DNA of 22,635 nucleotides. It comes from a virus. Under the pieces are notes generated by a model. The model had not been told where the DNA came from. It saw only the letters and a list, made by a program, of their open reading frames with translations, and ran no database searches. The stretch is taken from positions 1 to 22,635 of IMG/VR virus record IMGVR_UViG_3300032238_000115; one strand, written 5' to 3'. A program made the position numbers and the translations under genes. Below, piece by piece: positions 6,301-13,944 of this stretch (positions are counted from its first letter, which is position 1; each line of letters starts with the position of its first letter).

Positions 6301-6798
6301 TTATCTGTTACTTTCTTGTTTTGAAATTTTATCTAAACTTTCTATAGTATGTTCAAACGTTTCATGCAATATTGCATTACCACCTGCATTAGACCACTCG
6401 GTGATATTAGACATTCTATCGTCAATTAAAATATCACCTGGTGTGCAATGTATCCATTTGTTTTTACTGAAGGGGCCAAAGTGAACAGGAATATTACTAA
6501 AATGTGTTCTTGCCCATTCTACCTTATCGTAAAAAGCCCAATGCAATCTATTGCTTTTTGGTACTGCTGTTAAAAAATATAAATCTATTTGATTTGTATT
6601 TGCAAATTCTCTGCAATGATTAACTAAATCATCTGCATAGGGTGTCTTTTTTAAATCTCTATATAATCTAGGATTCTGTGCTATTTGATTCCAAAGGTCA
6701 TCAGCATATTCAACTTCTGCATCAAACCCATGTATACGAAACGCATACTCATTGAAGTCTGCAACAACTCCGTCCATATCTAAATATAATGTTTTCAT
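6301..6798 (-). CDS. 5'(3')-deoxyribonucleotidase, HAD superfamily NT5C type
   Basis: A 165-residue HAD phosphatase that should remove phosphate from deoxynucleoside monophosphates in the cytoplasm. Motif I is LYLDMDGVVADF with nucleophile Asp7 and acid Asp9. Motif II is FLTAVP with Thr77. A lysine at 112 or 114 (SKNKW) can serve as motif III. Motif IV is GDILIDDR with Asp126 and Asp127. The length is near that of the NT5C family and the DxDGV(V/L)ADF form is typical. Its ATG overlaps the gp46 stop (ATGA), so it is translationally coupled. Together with gp46/gp47 it may recycle nucleotides released from degraded DNA or adjust nucleotide pools; that role is inference. Confidence 0.82.
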   Translation of the reverse strand: MKTLYLDMDGVVADFNEYAFRIHGFDAEVEYADDLWNQIAQNPRLYRDLKKTPYADDLVNHCREFANTNQIDLYFLTAVPKSNRLHWAFYDKVEWARTHFSNIPVHFGPFSKNKWIHCTPGDILIDDRMSNITEWSNAGGNAILHETFEHTIESLDKISKQESNR

Positions 6799-8552
6799 TC
6801 TATGTCTACTGCTGTGTTATATGTTGTAAAGCCATTTTCTTTAACAACCTTGAGCACGTTGGGAACTCGTCCTGCTAATTCTTCACGGTGAGAGACAAGC
6901 CAAATAGATTTTTGTCGCCTACGTGACATATCCTTAAGAATAGCAATAGAGTTTTCAACTCCCATCGTGTCAAGACCTGAGTCAATCAATTCATCAATGA
7001 ATAATGTATTGATAGGACTATATAATGATTCCCAAACGTCACGGAAAGCAAAACTCAAACCAAGAATCAGTCTGTTTCTTTCCCCGCGTGATAGATTATC
7101 AAAGTCAAGTTCTCTGCCCAACTCTGTAATTTCAACTTGTAAGTCGTTCTTAAAGACAACTGTGTGAGGGAGTCCAATTTTATCTAAGTAGTGAGTTAGT
7201 CGTGCATTTAGGTAACTCAAGTTTTGGTCAATAATCTTTTTACGAACAAAACTGTCTTTGCTAGTTAAAATATCAATCAAAAACTTTTGATGTTCCATAG
7301 TCTTTGTCAATCTGTTAATCTCAGTAAACTCAACAGACTGTAAGGCTTGATTTTCCATTTCTTCTATTTGTTCTTTGTAAGGATCAGTCTCTCCTGCTTT
7401 GTTTTCTATTTGACTTAGAATGTTAGCAATTTGACTAGAGTGTTTGATTGCTTCTGATTCTGTATCATAATGCGTCTTAGGTTGAGAACCTAAAACAATT
7501 TCAATATCAATCCAATCCTTAAGGTCGCTTGTCATCTTAGCTGAGGCTTCTTGTGCTTCAACTAATAGATTTTCTTTGTCAACTAGTACGTTAGCATGTT
7601 GTTCATCATGGAAATCTTGCCCACACGTGTGACATTTATGTTCTTTTAGCGTTTCAATTTCTTTGACAAACTTTTTAATTAGCTTATCTTCTTTTGCAAT
7701 AGCCGCTTCAAGCCTAACGATATTAGAATTTTTTGTCTCTAATTCTTTTTGCTTTTTGTTATATTCGGTTAAATCTTTGTGAGCCTGTAATTCAACCTCA
7801 ATATCTATTTGAGTTAATCTTGTATAACTGATTGCTAGTTTTTCTAAATCATCATCGTGTTTAGTCTGCCAAAGTTTCTGTCTACGTTTAGTAGCATCTA
7901 TTTGCTCCTTAACACGTTTGTTAGCTTCCTCGACTGCCTTAATTCTAAATTCTTCTTGTTGAATATTATCTTTGCTCTGGCGAATCAATTCTTTAATTAC
8001 TTCAGCCTTTTCACTCAATAACGTAATACCCAATAGCTGTTCAATAATATCACGTTGTTCGTTAGCTTTGAGTGCCAAAAATGGTTCGCTATACGTATTG
8101 AGAACAACGATATGTCGGAACATGTCCGGAGTCATATTTATAATCTTTTGGATAAGTGCTTGTGTTTCCTTATTCTCACCTTGCTGTTGTTCATCTTCAG
8201 CTTTTTGTTGTTCATCATTTACATAGAACTTGAGAATGTTTGGTTTACGACCACGTTCAATCTTGTAGTTGGTACCGTTAACATTAAAATCTAATGTAAC
8301 AAGCATACCTTTACCATTTGTTCTGTTAACTAAGTTATCCTTACGAATGTTGTTAATGGGTACGCCAAACAAGGCATAACATAAGCCTTGAATAAGTGTG
8401 GTTTTACCGGTGCCATTTCTAGCACCGTCACCTCCTAGGTCTAAATTTTCCCCTAGGATAAGGGTTAACTCTTTTTTGTCAAAATCAACTGCTTGTGTAA
8501 CTTGACCGATTGATAGGAAATTTCTTAGTGTAATATTTTTAAGTAAAATCAT
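6795..8552 (-). CDS. 46: Recombination endonuclease subunit gp46 (SbcC/Rad50-like ATPase)
   Basis: A 585-residue SMC-like ATPase that works with gp47 to resect DNA ends for recombination-dependent replication. The N-terminal P-loop is extended: GENLDLGGDGARNGTGKT (residues 34-51, Lys50), a form I know from marine T4-like phages, against the shorter GRNGGGKST of T4. Two long coiled-coil arms flank the zinc hook HKCHTCGQ (Cys307 and Cys310). The C-terminal half carries the ABC signature LSRGERNR (487-494), Walker B TLFIDELID (516-524, Asp520 and Glu521) and the H-loop SHREEL (His555). T4 gp46 is 560 residues. The start at 8552 has a good AGGAT before it and overlaps the 77-residue gene by 14 bases. 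The stop overlaps the nucleotidase start. Confidence 0.95.
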   Translation of the reverse strand: MILLKNITLRNFLSIGQVTQAVDFDKKELTLILGENLDLGGDGARNGTGKTTLIQGLCYALFGVPINNIRKDNLVNRTNGKGMLVTLDFNVNGTNYKIERGRKPNILKFYVNDEQQKAEDEQQQGENKETQALIQKIINMTPDMFRHIVVLNTYSEPFLALKANEQRDIIEQLLGITLLSEKAEVIKELIRQSKDNIQQEEFRIKAVEEANKRVKEQIDATKRRQKLWQTKHDDDLEKLAISYTRLTQIDIEVELQAHKDLTEYNKKQKELETKNSNIVRLEAAIAKEDKLIKKFVKEIETLKEHKCHTCGQDFHDEQHANVLVDKENLLVEAQEASAKMTSDLKDWIDIEIVLGSQPKTHYDTESEAIKHSSQIANILSQIENKAGETDPYKEQIEEMENQALQSVEFTEINRLTKTMEHQKFLIDILTSKDSFVRKKIIDQNLSYLNARLTHYLDKIGLPHTVVFKNDLQVEITELGRELDFDNLSRGERNRLILGLSFAFRDVWESLYSPINTLFIDELIDSGLDTMGVENSIAILKDMSRRRQKSIWLVSHREELAGRVPNVLKVVKENGFTTYNTAVDIE

Positions 8553-8772
8553 AATATCCTAAATTCATTGCATATTCTTTTATTGTTGTTGCTTTGTTTA
8601 ATCCATCTTCATCTGTGAATATAGGATTAGTTTCAATAGTATAACCATCGTAAAACGATATAGACCATGCAGGTTTGCCATAACTTTTACAAGGAATCGC
8701 TTGTCCTATTTTTCTGCCATCAACAAAAGGGGGTCTATTGATACTTATTAAGTATTTGCTGACTTTGTTCAT
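8539..8772 (-). CDS. Small protein of unknown function between gp47 and gp46
   Basis: A 77-residue soluble protein that I do not recognise. It has no signal peptide or membrane segment. The visible pattern is a basic N-terminus (MNKVSKYLISINRPPF), a central PAWSISFYDGY, and an acidic C-terminal part with TIKEYAMNLGYYDF. It starts in the gp47 stop (ATGA, 8769-8772) and ends 14 bases inside gp46, so all three genes should be translated in a coupled manner. A role tied to the gp46/gp47 complex is a guess from position only. Being locked between two overlaps makes it a real gene rather than a chance frame. Confidence 0.75.
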   Translation of the reverse strand: MNKVSKYLISINRPPFVDGRKIGQAIPCKSYGKPAWSISFYDGYTIETNPIFTDEDGLNKATTIKEYAMNLGYYDFT

Positions 8773-9785
8773 AGGTTGTTATAAATCTCTAGTAGAATCT
8801 TTTTATCAAAAGTCTGACTTTCGATAGCATTAATTTGGTCAATTACAATTTGGTCTACTGATTCAAACTTCAGACCATCTGCGTTTTGACCTTGTTCTAC
8901 TTGTTCTGCCTTCATTGGAATCAATGCCATTTCACGTAGTTTATGTTCAGGTATTAATGTTTCTCTGATAAAGTTTGCTTCTTCATAACTAATATCAATA
9001 TCTAAGTGTACTCTAACATGACTATCAATCAATAGCAAGCCCTCAGGGTTTTCTAGTACTTCACTTAGTTTATAAACACGATATAAAGGTTGACGAGGCC
9101 AACTATGAAATACTGGCTCAACTCCCCATTCTAAAATCATCATGCCACGTGCGTTATCACCTGCATCAGAATAGTTGTGCGGGAAAGCATTACCAACAGA
9201 CCAAACGTTCTTTTGTGCTTGACGTTTGTGAAAGTGACCACTGAATACTTTATCAAAGCCCTTCATATGGTCTGTGTTAATCTCGCCATGATCGGGCATC
9301 TCAACCATAGCATTCATGTAAAAATGAGGTAGCTCTAAATGACCAAACATATATTTGCCACTTAGTTTTTGTAACTTTTTATAGTCATCATGTACGAGCC
9401 ATGGCGCAATAACTACATCTCCTTCGGAGAAGAAGTCGTTGATGATCTCCACGTTTGATAGATGTTTAGCCCACTCAACACTATGAACGTCCCGCTTGTC
9501 ACGATAATAAAGATCGTGATTGCCTGGTATAAAATATACCCTATCAAAGTTAGCATTTAATTTCTCCAGTGCTTGTAATCCAAATTGAAGTGTATGAATG
9601 TTAATGCTTGCACGATGGTGATTCCAATCGCCCAAGAAGAAACAGGTCTCACATCCTTCTTTCTTTGCTTTGTCAATAAACCAATCTACAAAATTTGCAC
9701 AATCTTGATTGTGCTGTAGACTGTTTGACTTTAGACCAAAATGTATGTCTGTAAAGACCGCGGCTTTTTTAAAAAGGTTACTCAT
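8769..9785 (-). CDS. 47: Recombination endonuclease subunit gp47 (SbcD/Mre11-like nuclease)
   Basis: A 338-residue metallophosphoesterase, the nuclease partner of gp46. Metal-binding motifs appear in order: FTDIHFG (Asp13, His15), FLGDWNHH (Asp53), PGNHD (Asn89, His90), MFGHLE (His149) and SGHFHKR (His184, His186). This is the complete Mre11-type set. T4 gp47 is 339 residues, so the length matches. The ATG at 9785 follows a 43-base gap after the upstream gene and has no clear Shine-Dalgarno sequence; two TATAAT boxes lie in that gap. The stop overlaps the next start as ATGA. The order gp55 ... gp47-gp46 on one strand also matches T4. Confidence 0.95.
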   Translation of the reverse strand: MSNLFKKAAVFTDIHFGLKSNSLQHNQDCANFVDWFIDKAKKEGCETCFFLGDWNHHRASINIHTLQFGLQALEKLNANFDRVYFIPGNHDLYYRDKRDVHSVEWAKHLSNVEIINDFFSEGDVVIAPWLVHDDYKKLQKLSGKYMFGHLELPHFYMNAMVEMPDHGEINTDHMKGFDKVFSGHFHKRQAQKNVWSVGNAFPHNYSDAGDNARGMMILEWGVEPVFHSWPRQPLYRVYKLSEVLENPEGLLLIDSHVRVHLDIDISYEEANFIRETLIPEHKLREMALIPMKAEQVEQGQNADGLKFESVDQIVIDQINAIESQTFDKKILLEIYNNL

Positions 9786-9791
9786 AAGCTA

Positions 9792-9809
9792 ATTATACAG
9801 GTTATTATA
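9792..9809 (-). promoter_or_regulatory. Possible promoter with tandem TATAAT boxes before gp47
   Basis: In the 43-base gap ahead of gp47 the minus strand holds two exact TATAAT boxes (9804-9809 and 9792-9797). The first would start RNA about 12 bases before the ATG. No good -35 box is seen 17 bases upstream, so an activator may be needed, or the boxes may be chance in A+T-rich DNA. Confidence 0.4.
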
Positions 9810-9828
9810 CGCAAAGTAAACAGAGAGT

Positions 9829-10836
9829 TTACCCTATCTTTTTTATATGTTGGTTTTTTCGTAATAAGGTATAGAAGTTATGTTCAACCACTTCCTTAAC
9901 CTCATCAATGAAAGTATGCACTTGTTCAGTGTTCATTTTGGATAAGCGTTCAACCTCGTTGATTATCAGCTTCATCCGTTTGATTGGATCAACTTCATTA
10001 TCATATGATTCGTCAATGATTGGGTGAAATGTTTTATATCCCATATTTTTTAACAATTTCAAACTATATGGTTGAGCCATTAAAATAAAAGGATGCTTAA
10101 ATCCAATTGATTTAAACGTTTTTTCTGTTAAAAATCTACCCACATCTTCAAAAAAGTATGTCTCACTAACTACACTAAAATATGAATTTTGATATAACTC
10201 TATGATTTTATTAAAGTTATCTATTCTATCTTTGGAGTCAACTAAGTTATCAGAGTCCAAATACATTTCAGGTAGTTGTACTATTTCATTTTTGTGTTTA
10301 GTTAGTAGTTGTCTAAACTCCTCATCTGATAACTCAATGAGTCTGTCAAATACCAAGTCCCATGTTTTATAATCATCAGACGTTCCTAAACTAACAAAGC
10401 CTTTGTCTAATAAATTATTTGATTTTAGCAACGCAACAAACAAAGGTCGATGTATTCTCCACCTGCGATTAAAATTTAAAAATGATTTTAAATATTCTTT
10501 CTTTTCAAGTGTTTTGAACTCAGGGAATCTTCTACATTGCATGGTCATAGACATTTCACCACCGCATGCCCAATAATTAGCTAAAGTAAAATCAGCATCC
10601 TCAGTAATTAGTACAATCTTTTTTCTAGGAATACCCAAATCTAATAATTGATATAGTATACTAGAATCAACTTCATACTCATTACATGCTAACAGGAAAG
10701 TATTGTCATCAGACAATACTTTTTCCATTACTTCTTTAGGAACATTACATGTTGGTGTGTACCAATAGTTATGCTCTCCCCAATGACGCATCCTGATATA
10801 ATTTGCAGATATGGTACCTGGGTTTATGATAGGCAT
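9829..10836 (-). CDS. Glycosyltransferase-like protein (GT-B/fucosyltransferase-like C-terminus)
   Basis: A 335-residue protein of a family common in phages and giant viruses. The middle has SFLNFNRRWRIHRPLFVALL (118-137). The C-terminal third has FLTEKTFKSIGFKHPFILMA (235-254) followed by LLKNMGYKTFHPIIDESYD. The EKTFK...HPFI pattern resembles the donor-binding part of GT-B fold fucosyltransferases, so sugar transfer to DNA, protein or cell envelope is plausible. No experimentally known member comes to mind, so the function is tentative. The start is set at 10836, where the ATG overlaps the gp55 stop as TAATG. An in-frame ATG at 10890 exists, but the 18 added residues only mirror the gp55 coding sequence. 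It has no T4 counterpart at this place, which suggests an accessory gene inserted between gp55 and gp47. Confidence 0.6.
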   Translation of the reverse strand: MPIINPGTISANYIRMRHWGEHNYWYTPTCNVPKEVMEKVLSDDNTFLLACNEYEVDSSILYQLLDLGIPRKKIVLITEDADFTLANYWACGGEMSMTMQCRRFPEFKTLEKKEYLKSFLNFNRRWRIHRPLFVALLKSNNLLDKGFVSLGTSDDYKTWDLVFDRLIELSDEEFRQLLTKHKNEIVQLPEMYLDSDNLVDSKDRIDNFNKIIELYQNSYFSVVSETYFFEDVGRFLTEKTFKSIGFKHPFILMAQPYSLKLLKNMGYKTFHPIIDESYDNEVDPIKRMKLIINEVERLSKMNTEQVHTFIDEVKEVVEHNFYTLLRKNQHIKKIG

Positions 10837-11753
10837 TATTCTTCGTAAACAGTTGAAACAGCACCCATGCCTGTTCCCTGACGAGACCAACTTGGGTTAA
10901 GCCCATTCATTTCTAAAATGTCATCACGAATATTTTGATTTCGTTTCTCGGTGTTCAATACACGACAGAAACTATTAGTAATAGCCGCAGTGTAATATGC
11001 AAATGGGTTAGCAGATTTCGCTTCGTTAAATCGTAATCCAACGTATGTTAATTGCAAAATAGCAGAGTTACGCATCTCATCATTGTATGTGTAACCACGC
11101 CAGTTAAATTTCATAGCGTATTTTTCACACATCATAATATACATTTTGGCTAACTTGTTTGTAATTTGCCCGTGCTCTTTGCTGAACTCACCACCTTTGA
11201 TACCACCAGTCCAATGACTTTTACCAACACAAACATATGAATTAGTGTCGCTTATCTTATAATGTTGAAACGGTGGGAAATTGACTTTAACATGAACCAT
11301 GTCGTCAACATCAGCTTTGATTGGAGCCGCATCTTCTAACTCAGCAAAGATTTCATCAGGATCGACTTCTTCAAACTCAAATATATCTTTTGCTGTTTTC
11401 TTTTTAGCAGTTTTTCTAGGTTGTTTGGGGGCAACTGGAATATGTTCCCAAGTCATAACTCTAAACATTAAATCAGTTATAGGAATAGTTAATGGGTCAG
11501 TTGTTCCTTTAGCTAAACAGTTTTCTATGTCTAGTCGGATAGCCCTAGTTTCGCGGGCTTGCTGAATGACCTCTGGTTTTTGCATATGTTCAAAACACTT
11601 TTCTAAACTATCTTGTGGCATGTCTACAATAAAATCGTATTTGTTGTATTCTTGCTTTTGGAAGTAGCAATAAGTGTTTTTGCTTTCGTGTATCTCTTTC
11701 AAGATATCTTTATTGTTTAAATAATTTACTGTTTTTTTAGCAGGTAAACTCAT
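10836..11753 (-). CDS. 55: Late-transcription sigma factor gp55, enlarged form
   Basis: Sigma factor that directs host RNA polymerase to phage late promoters. The start at 11753 is fixed by CGGAGAATT before the ATG and by the N-terminal match KKTVNYLNNKDILKEIHESK to T4 gp55 (NYVNNKELL...). Residues 196-282 form the sigma region-2-like core: ITNKLAKMYIMMCEKYAMK, FNWRGYTYNDEMRN, NPFAYYTAAITNSFCRVL and TEKRNQNIRDDIL. The protein is 305 residues, against 185 in T4. Most of the extra length lies between residues 30 and 190, including a Lys-rich then acidic stretch (112-143). The C-terminus VSTVYEE keeps the hydrophobic-then-YE pattern of the T4 clamp-binding tail. An upstream in-frame ATG at 11876 would run through the promoter region and is not used here. 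Confidence 0.88.
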   Translation of the reverse strand: MSLPAKKTVNYLNNKDILKEIHESKNTYCYFQKQEYNKYDFIVDMPQDSLEKCFEHMQKPEVIQQARETRAIRLDIENCLAKGTTDPLTIPITDLMFRVMTWEHIPVAPKQPRKTAKKKTAKDIFEFEEVDPDEIFAELEDAAPIKADVDDMVHVKVNFPPFQHYKISDTNSYVCVGKSHWTGGIKGGEFSKEHGQITNKLAKMYIMMCEKYAMKFNWRGYTYNDEMRNSAILQLTYVGLRFNEAKSANPFAYYTAAITNSFCRVLNTEKRNQNIRDDILEMNGLNPSWSRQGTGMGAVSTVYEE

Positions 11754-11778
11754 AATTCTCCGTTGTTGTGATGAAGCA

Positions 11779-11807
11779 AGTATAATACTTTTGTTGCAGA
11801 AATGCAA
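11779..11807 (-). promoter_or_regulatory. Sigma70-type promoter for gp55
   Basis: The minus strand reads TTGCAT (11802-11807), 17 bases, TATACT (11779-11784). This is close to the bacterial consensus TTGACA-17-TATAAT at ideal spacing. The start site would be about 20 bases before the gp55 ATG. It indicates early or middle expression of the late sigma factor by host polymerase. Confidence 0.7.
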
Positions 11808-11808
11808 C
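11793..11808. repeat. Inverted repeat over the gp55 promoter -35 box
   Basis: GTTGCA-gaaa-TGCAAC is a perfect 6-bp inverted repeat with a 4-base spacer. It overlaps the -35 box of the gp55 promoter, a place where a repressor or activator could act. No binding protein can be named from the sequence. Confidence 0.45.
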
Positions 11809-11850
11809 TGTTTTGGTGAGAAATGGTAAAAAAGACGCCTTTTATTTATG

Positions 11851-11861
11851 CTAAATATAAG
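11851..11861 (+). promoter_or_regulatory. Late-promoter-like motif CTAAATATAAG before the baseplate operon
   Basis: CTAAATATAAG repeats the motif at 4091 (CTAAATATAGG). It ends 17 bases before the ATG of the gp48-like gene, and AAGGAT (11863-11868) lies between as ribosome binding site. It would be the gp55-dependent promoter of the long plus-strand tail operon. The repeated motif is seen; activity is inferred. Confidence 0.6.
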
Positions 11862-11878
11862 TAAGGATAACAACAAAC

Positions 11879-13633
11879 ATGTCTCAATATTCCAGTACAG
11901 CGAAAACGCCGGGCGGCAGTACAGTTAACTCGGTTTTAAATACAGTATCGAATACTATAACAATTACCGCTACTGCGCCTGGGGGTACTGTTGGTAGAGT
12001 TACCATTCCTGCAAACGGAGATATTGCTAACGCAGTAGTTTCATTGCGGAACCAATGGACAGCAAATGAAATTATATCACCTAGTGAGTTGTCAGGTGGA
12101 ATTAGAAATGCTGTATTGAGTACTGTTAACAACGTTAAAAGTCAATCTGCATCTAACATAGCCGTTGCTCAGGCAACGGCTACCCCTCCTCCAAATGAAG
12201 GGTCCGCTATACCTGTAAGTTCTTATACATCAGTACAGACACCCCAAGGAAACTTATTGTTTCCAGATCAAGCAACATATGATGCATGGTCTAACGATCC
12301 ACAATCTGTGTCATTTTCTCAAATACCCGGTGGTTTATTAGTAAAAATTGTTCCAACTGAAGTAGAAAACCCAACAGCAGAACCAGTTAACCCAAACAGT
12401 GATCCTAACACTAACATTGGTGCAGAAGCGCAAGACTTTGTATTTGAACCACTACAGGAGCCTCCAATTCCAGAAGCCGATGAGTTTACCGGCATAGATG
12501 AGCAAATACAAAGACAGAAAGATTTAGAAGATGGTTCATTAGAATTTGCCGGGATAGACGAGCAAATAGCATTCAATGAGAATACATTACAAGAACCTCC
12601 ACAACTATCAGATGAAGAAGTTAATGATTACTTTGCTCAACTCCAAGATGAACGAATTGAAAGTGATACTACTGAACTTGATTTTGGTTCTGACCCTGGA
12701 ATTTATTATGAAAATGATGGAACTGCTAGTTCTTCAACACCTACTTGGTCAGACTTTGATAGGCCAACAGGAGGCAGTTCTCAAGGACTAACTAGTTCAT
12801 TGTTTAATACAAGATCACAGGCTACTCAACAAGACAGTACTAATGCATACAGTCAAGGTGATTGGCGTGTGCGTTTAAGTTTAGCGGCTGGTGCAAAATA
12901 TTTATATAAGTCAGACACGCCGGGAATACTAGAACCATTACAAACTACTGATGGAATATTATTCCCTTATACCCCGGCAGTTAATGTAACATATTCATCT
13001 AACTATGACACCAGTGAATTAACACATAGTAACTATAAAATATATCAATATCGTGCAAGTAGTGTAGACAATGTATCTATAACATGTGATTTCACTGCAC
13101 AGGACACAAAAGAAGCCAAGTACGTATTAGCGGTTATACATTTTTTACGTAGTGTTACTAAAATGTTTTATGGTCAAGACCAAAATCCTAAAAACGGAAC
13201 ACCCCCACCATTATGTTATTTGACAGGTATGGGTGCGTTTCAGTTTGACAAACACCCATTGGCAATAACTACTTTTGCCATGAATTTACCAACAGATGTA
13301 GATTATATACGAGCAAGTAGTACTACAGCTATCCCTGGAACTAATGTAGGTGCTAATATACCAAAAGATAACACTTATAATCAAAGCCTAAATAATTTAC
13401 TTCAAGGTACAACTAAGATAGGATTTGGTGGTACAACCCCAGCACCAAGATTTAAAAATACTCCTACAGGAAGTGTTGAAGCAACATACGTTCCGACTAA
13501 ATTACAAATACAGATACAAGCTGTACCTATAGTAACTAGAAATGATATTAGCAATAACTTTAGCCTACAAAAATATGCGACCGGTCAATTATTGAGAGGG
13601 TCTAAAAATAGAGGCGGAGCAGGAATCTGGTAA
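11879..13633 (+). CDS. Baseplate tail-tube cap / tube initiator candidate, gp48-like, with long N-terminal extension
   Basis: A 584-residue structural protein. The C-terminal domain from residue 328 (DWRVRLSLAAGAKYLY) through FPYTPAVNVTYSSNY, EAKYVLAVIHFLRSVTKMF and QFDKHPLAITTFAMNL to YVPTKLQIQIQAVPIVTRND is of a type I know from marine T4-like phages, where it is annotated as tail tube cap gp48. The final strand and helix resemble the end of T4 gp48. T4 gp48 is 364 residues. The extra 327 residues here are Thr/Pro/Glu-rich and probably flexible. They hold the 20-residue-spaced repeat EF(T/A)GIDEQI (from 202 and 222) and one copy of YYENDGT (276-282), which occurs three more times in the protein encoded at 13945. 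The stop overlaps the gp53 start (TAATG). The structural role is likely; exact equivalence to gp48 is less sure. Confidence 0.65.
   Translation: MSQYSSTAKTPGGSTVNSVLNTVSNTITITATAPGGTVGRVTIPANGDIANAVVSLRNQWTANEIISPSELSGGIRNAVLSTVNNVKSQSASNIAVAQATATPPPNEGSAIPVSSYTSVQTPQGNLLFPDQATYDAWSNDPQSVSFSQIPGGLLVKIVPTEVENPTAEPVNPNSDPNTNIGAEAQDFVFEPLQEPPIPEADEFTGIDEQIQRQKDLEDGSLEFAGIDEQIAFNENTLQEPPQLSDEEVNDYFAQLQDERIESDTTELDFGSDPGIYYENDGTASSSTPTWSDFDRPTGGSSQGLTSSLFNTRSQATQQDSTNAYSQGDWRVRLSLAAGAKYLYKSDTPGILEPLQTTDGILFPYTPAVNVTYSSNYDTSELTHSNYKIYQYRASSVDNVSITCDFTAQDTKEAKYVLAVIHFLRSVTKMFYGQDQNPKNGTPPPLCYLTGMGAFQFDKHPLAITTFAMNLPTDVDYIRASSTTAIPGTNVGANIPKDNTYNQSLNNLLQGTTKIGFGGTTPAPRFKNTPTGSVEATYVPTKLQIQIQAVPIVTRNDISNNFSLQKYATGQLLRGSKNRGGAGIW
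12482..12601 (+). repeat. Two-copy 20-residue repeat, EF(T/A)GIDEQI
   Basis: Residues 202-210 and 222-230 of the gp48-like protein read EFTGIDEQI and EFAGIDEQI, 60 bases apart. Codons differ between copies (GGC ATA GAT versus GGG ATA GAC), so the likeness is kept at the protein level. The rest of each 20-residue unit has diverged. LQEPP also occurs on both sides of the pair. Confidence 0.7.
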
Positions 13634-13944
13634 TGGCACAAAATAATTTATATCCACAAACAAGTCAGTACAATAGAACAGGTATTGTCAACACTAAGTT
13701 TTTAGACGTTATGGTCAATAGACCTATACCTATGAGTTCTAGCGATATCTATTATCAAATTCCATTAGTATATGAGTATAGACCTGATTTATTAGCATTT
13801 GATTTATATAATGACAGTAGATTATGGTGGGTGTTTGCACAACGTAATCCAAATAGACTTAAAGATCCATTGTTTGATTTTAAAGCAGGTGTTGGGATAT
13901 ATGTGCCTAAATTGGATACGTTAGTAAGTGTATTAGGAATATAA
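13633..13944 (+). CDS. 53: Baseplate wedge protein gp53
   Basis: A 103-residue baseplate wedge protein. It is recognised by SSDIYYQIPLVYEYRPDLLA, DLYNDSRLWWVFAQRNPN and KDPLFDFKAGVGIYVP, the conserved gp53 pattern. T4 gp53 is 196 residues, so this is the short core form. In T4 gp53 joins gp6 and gp25 to close the wedge ring, and both of those genes lie downstream here. Its ATG overlaps the previous stop (TAATG), and CAGGAAT upstream can serve as ribosome binding site. The next gene starts right after its stop. Confidence 0.9.
   Translation: MAQNNLYPQTSQYNRTGIVNTKFLDVMVNRPIPMSSSDIYYQIPLVYEYRPDLLAFDLYNDSRLWWVFAQRNPNRLKDPLFDFKAGVGIYVPKLDTLVSVLGI

Noticed and set aside
10837-10890. Longer start for the glycosyltransferase-like gene (ATG at 10890)
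   Set aside because: The 18 extra residues mirror the gp55 coding sequence in another frame, while ATG at 10836 forms a normal TAATG overlap with the gp55 stop.
11754-11876. Longer start for gp55 (ATG at 11876)
   Set aside because: It would run through the promoter region and late-promoter motif. ATG at 11753 has CGGAGAATT before it and gives the T4-like N-terminus.
12899-12906. Minus-strand TATAAATA inside the gp48-like gene
   Set aside because: It is within a coding region with no minus-strand gene downstream; likely chance in A+T-rich DNA.
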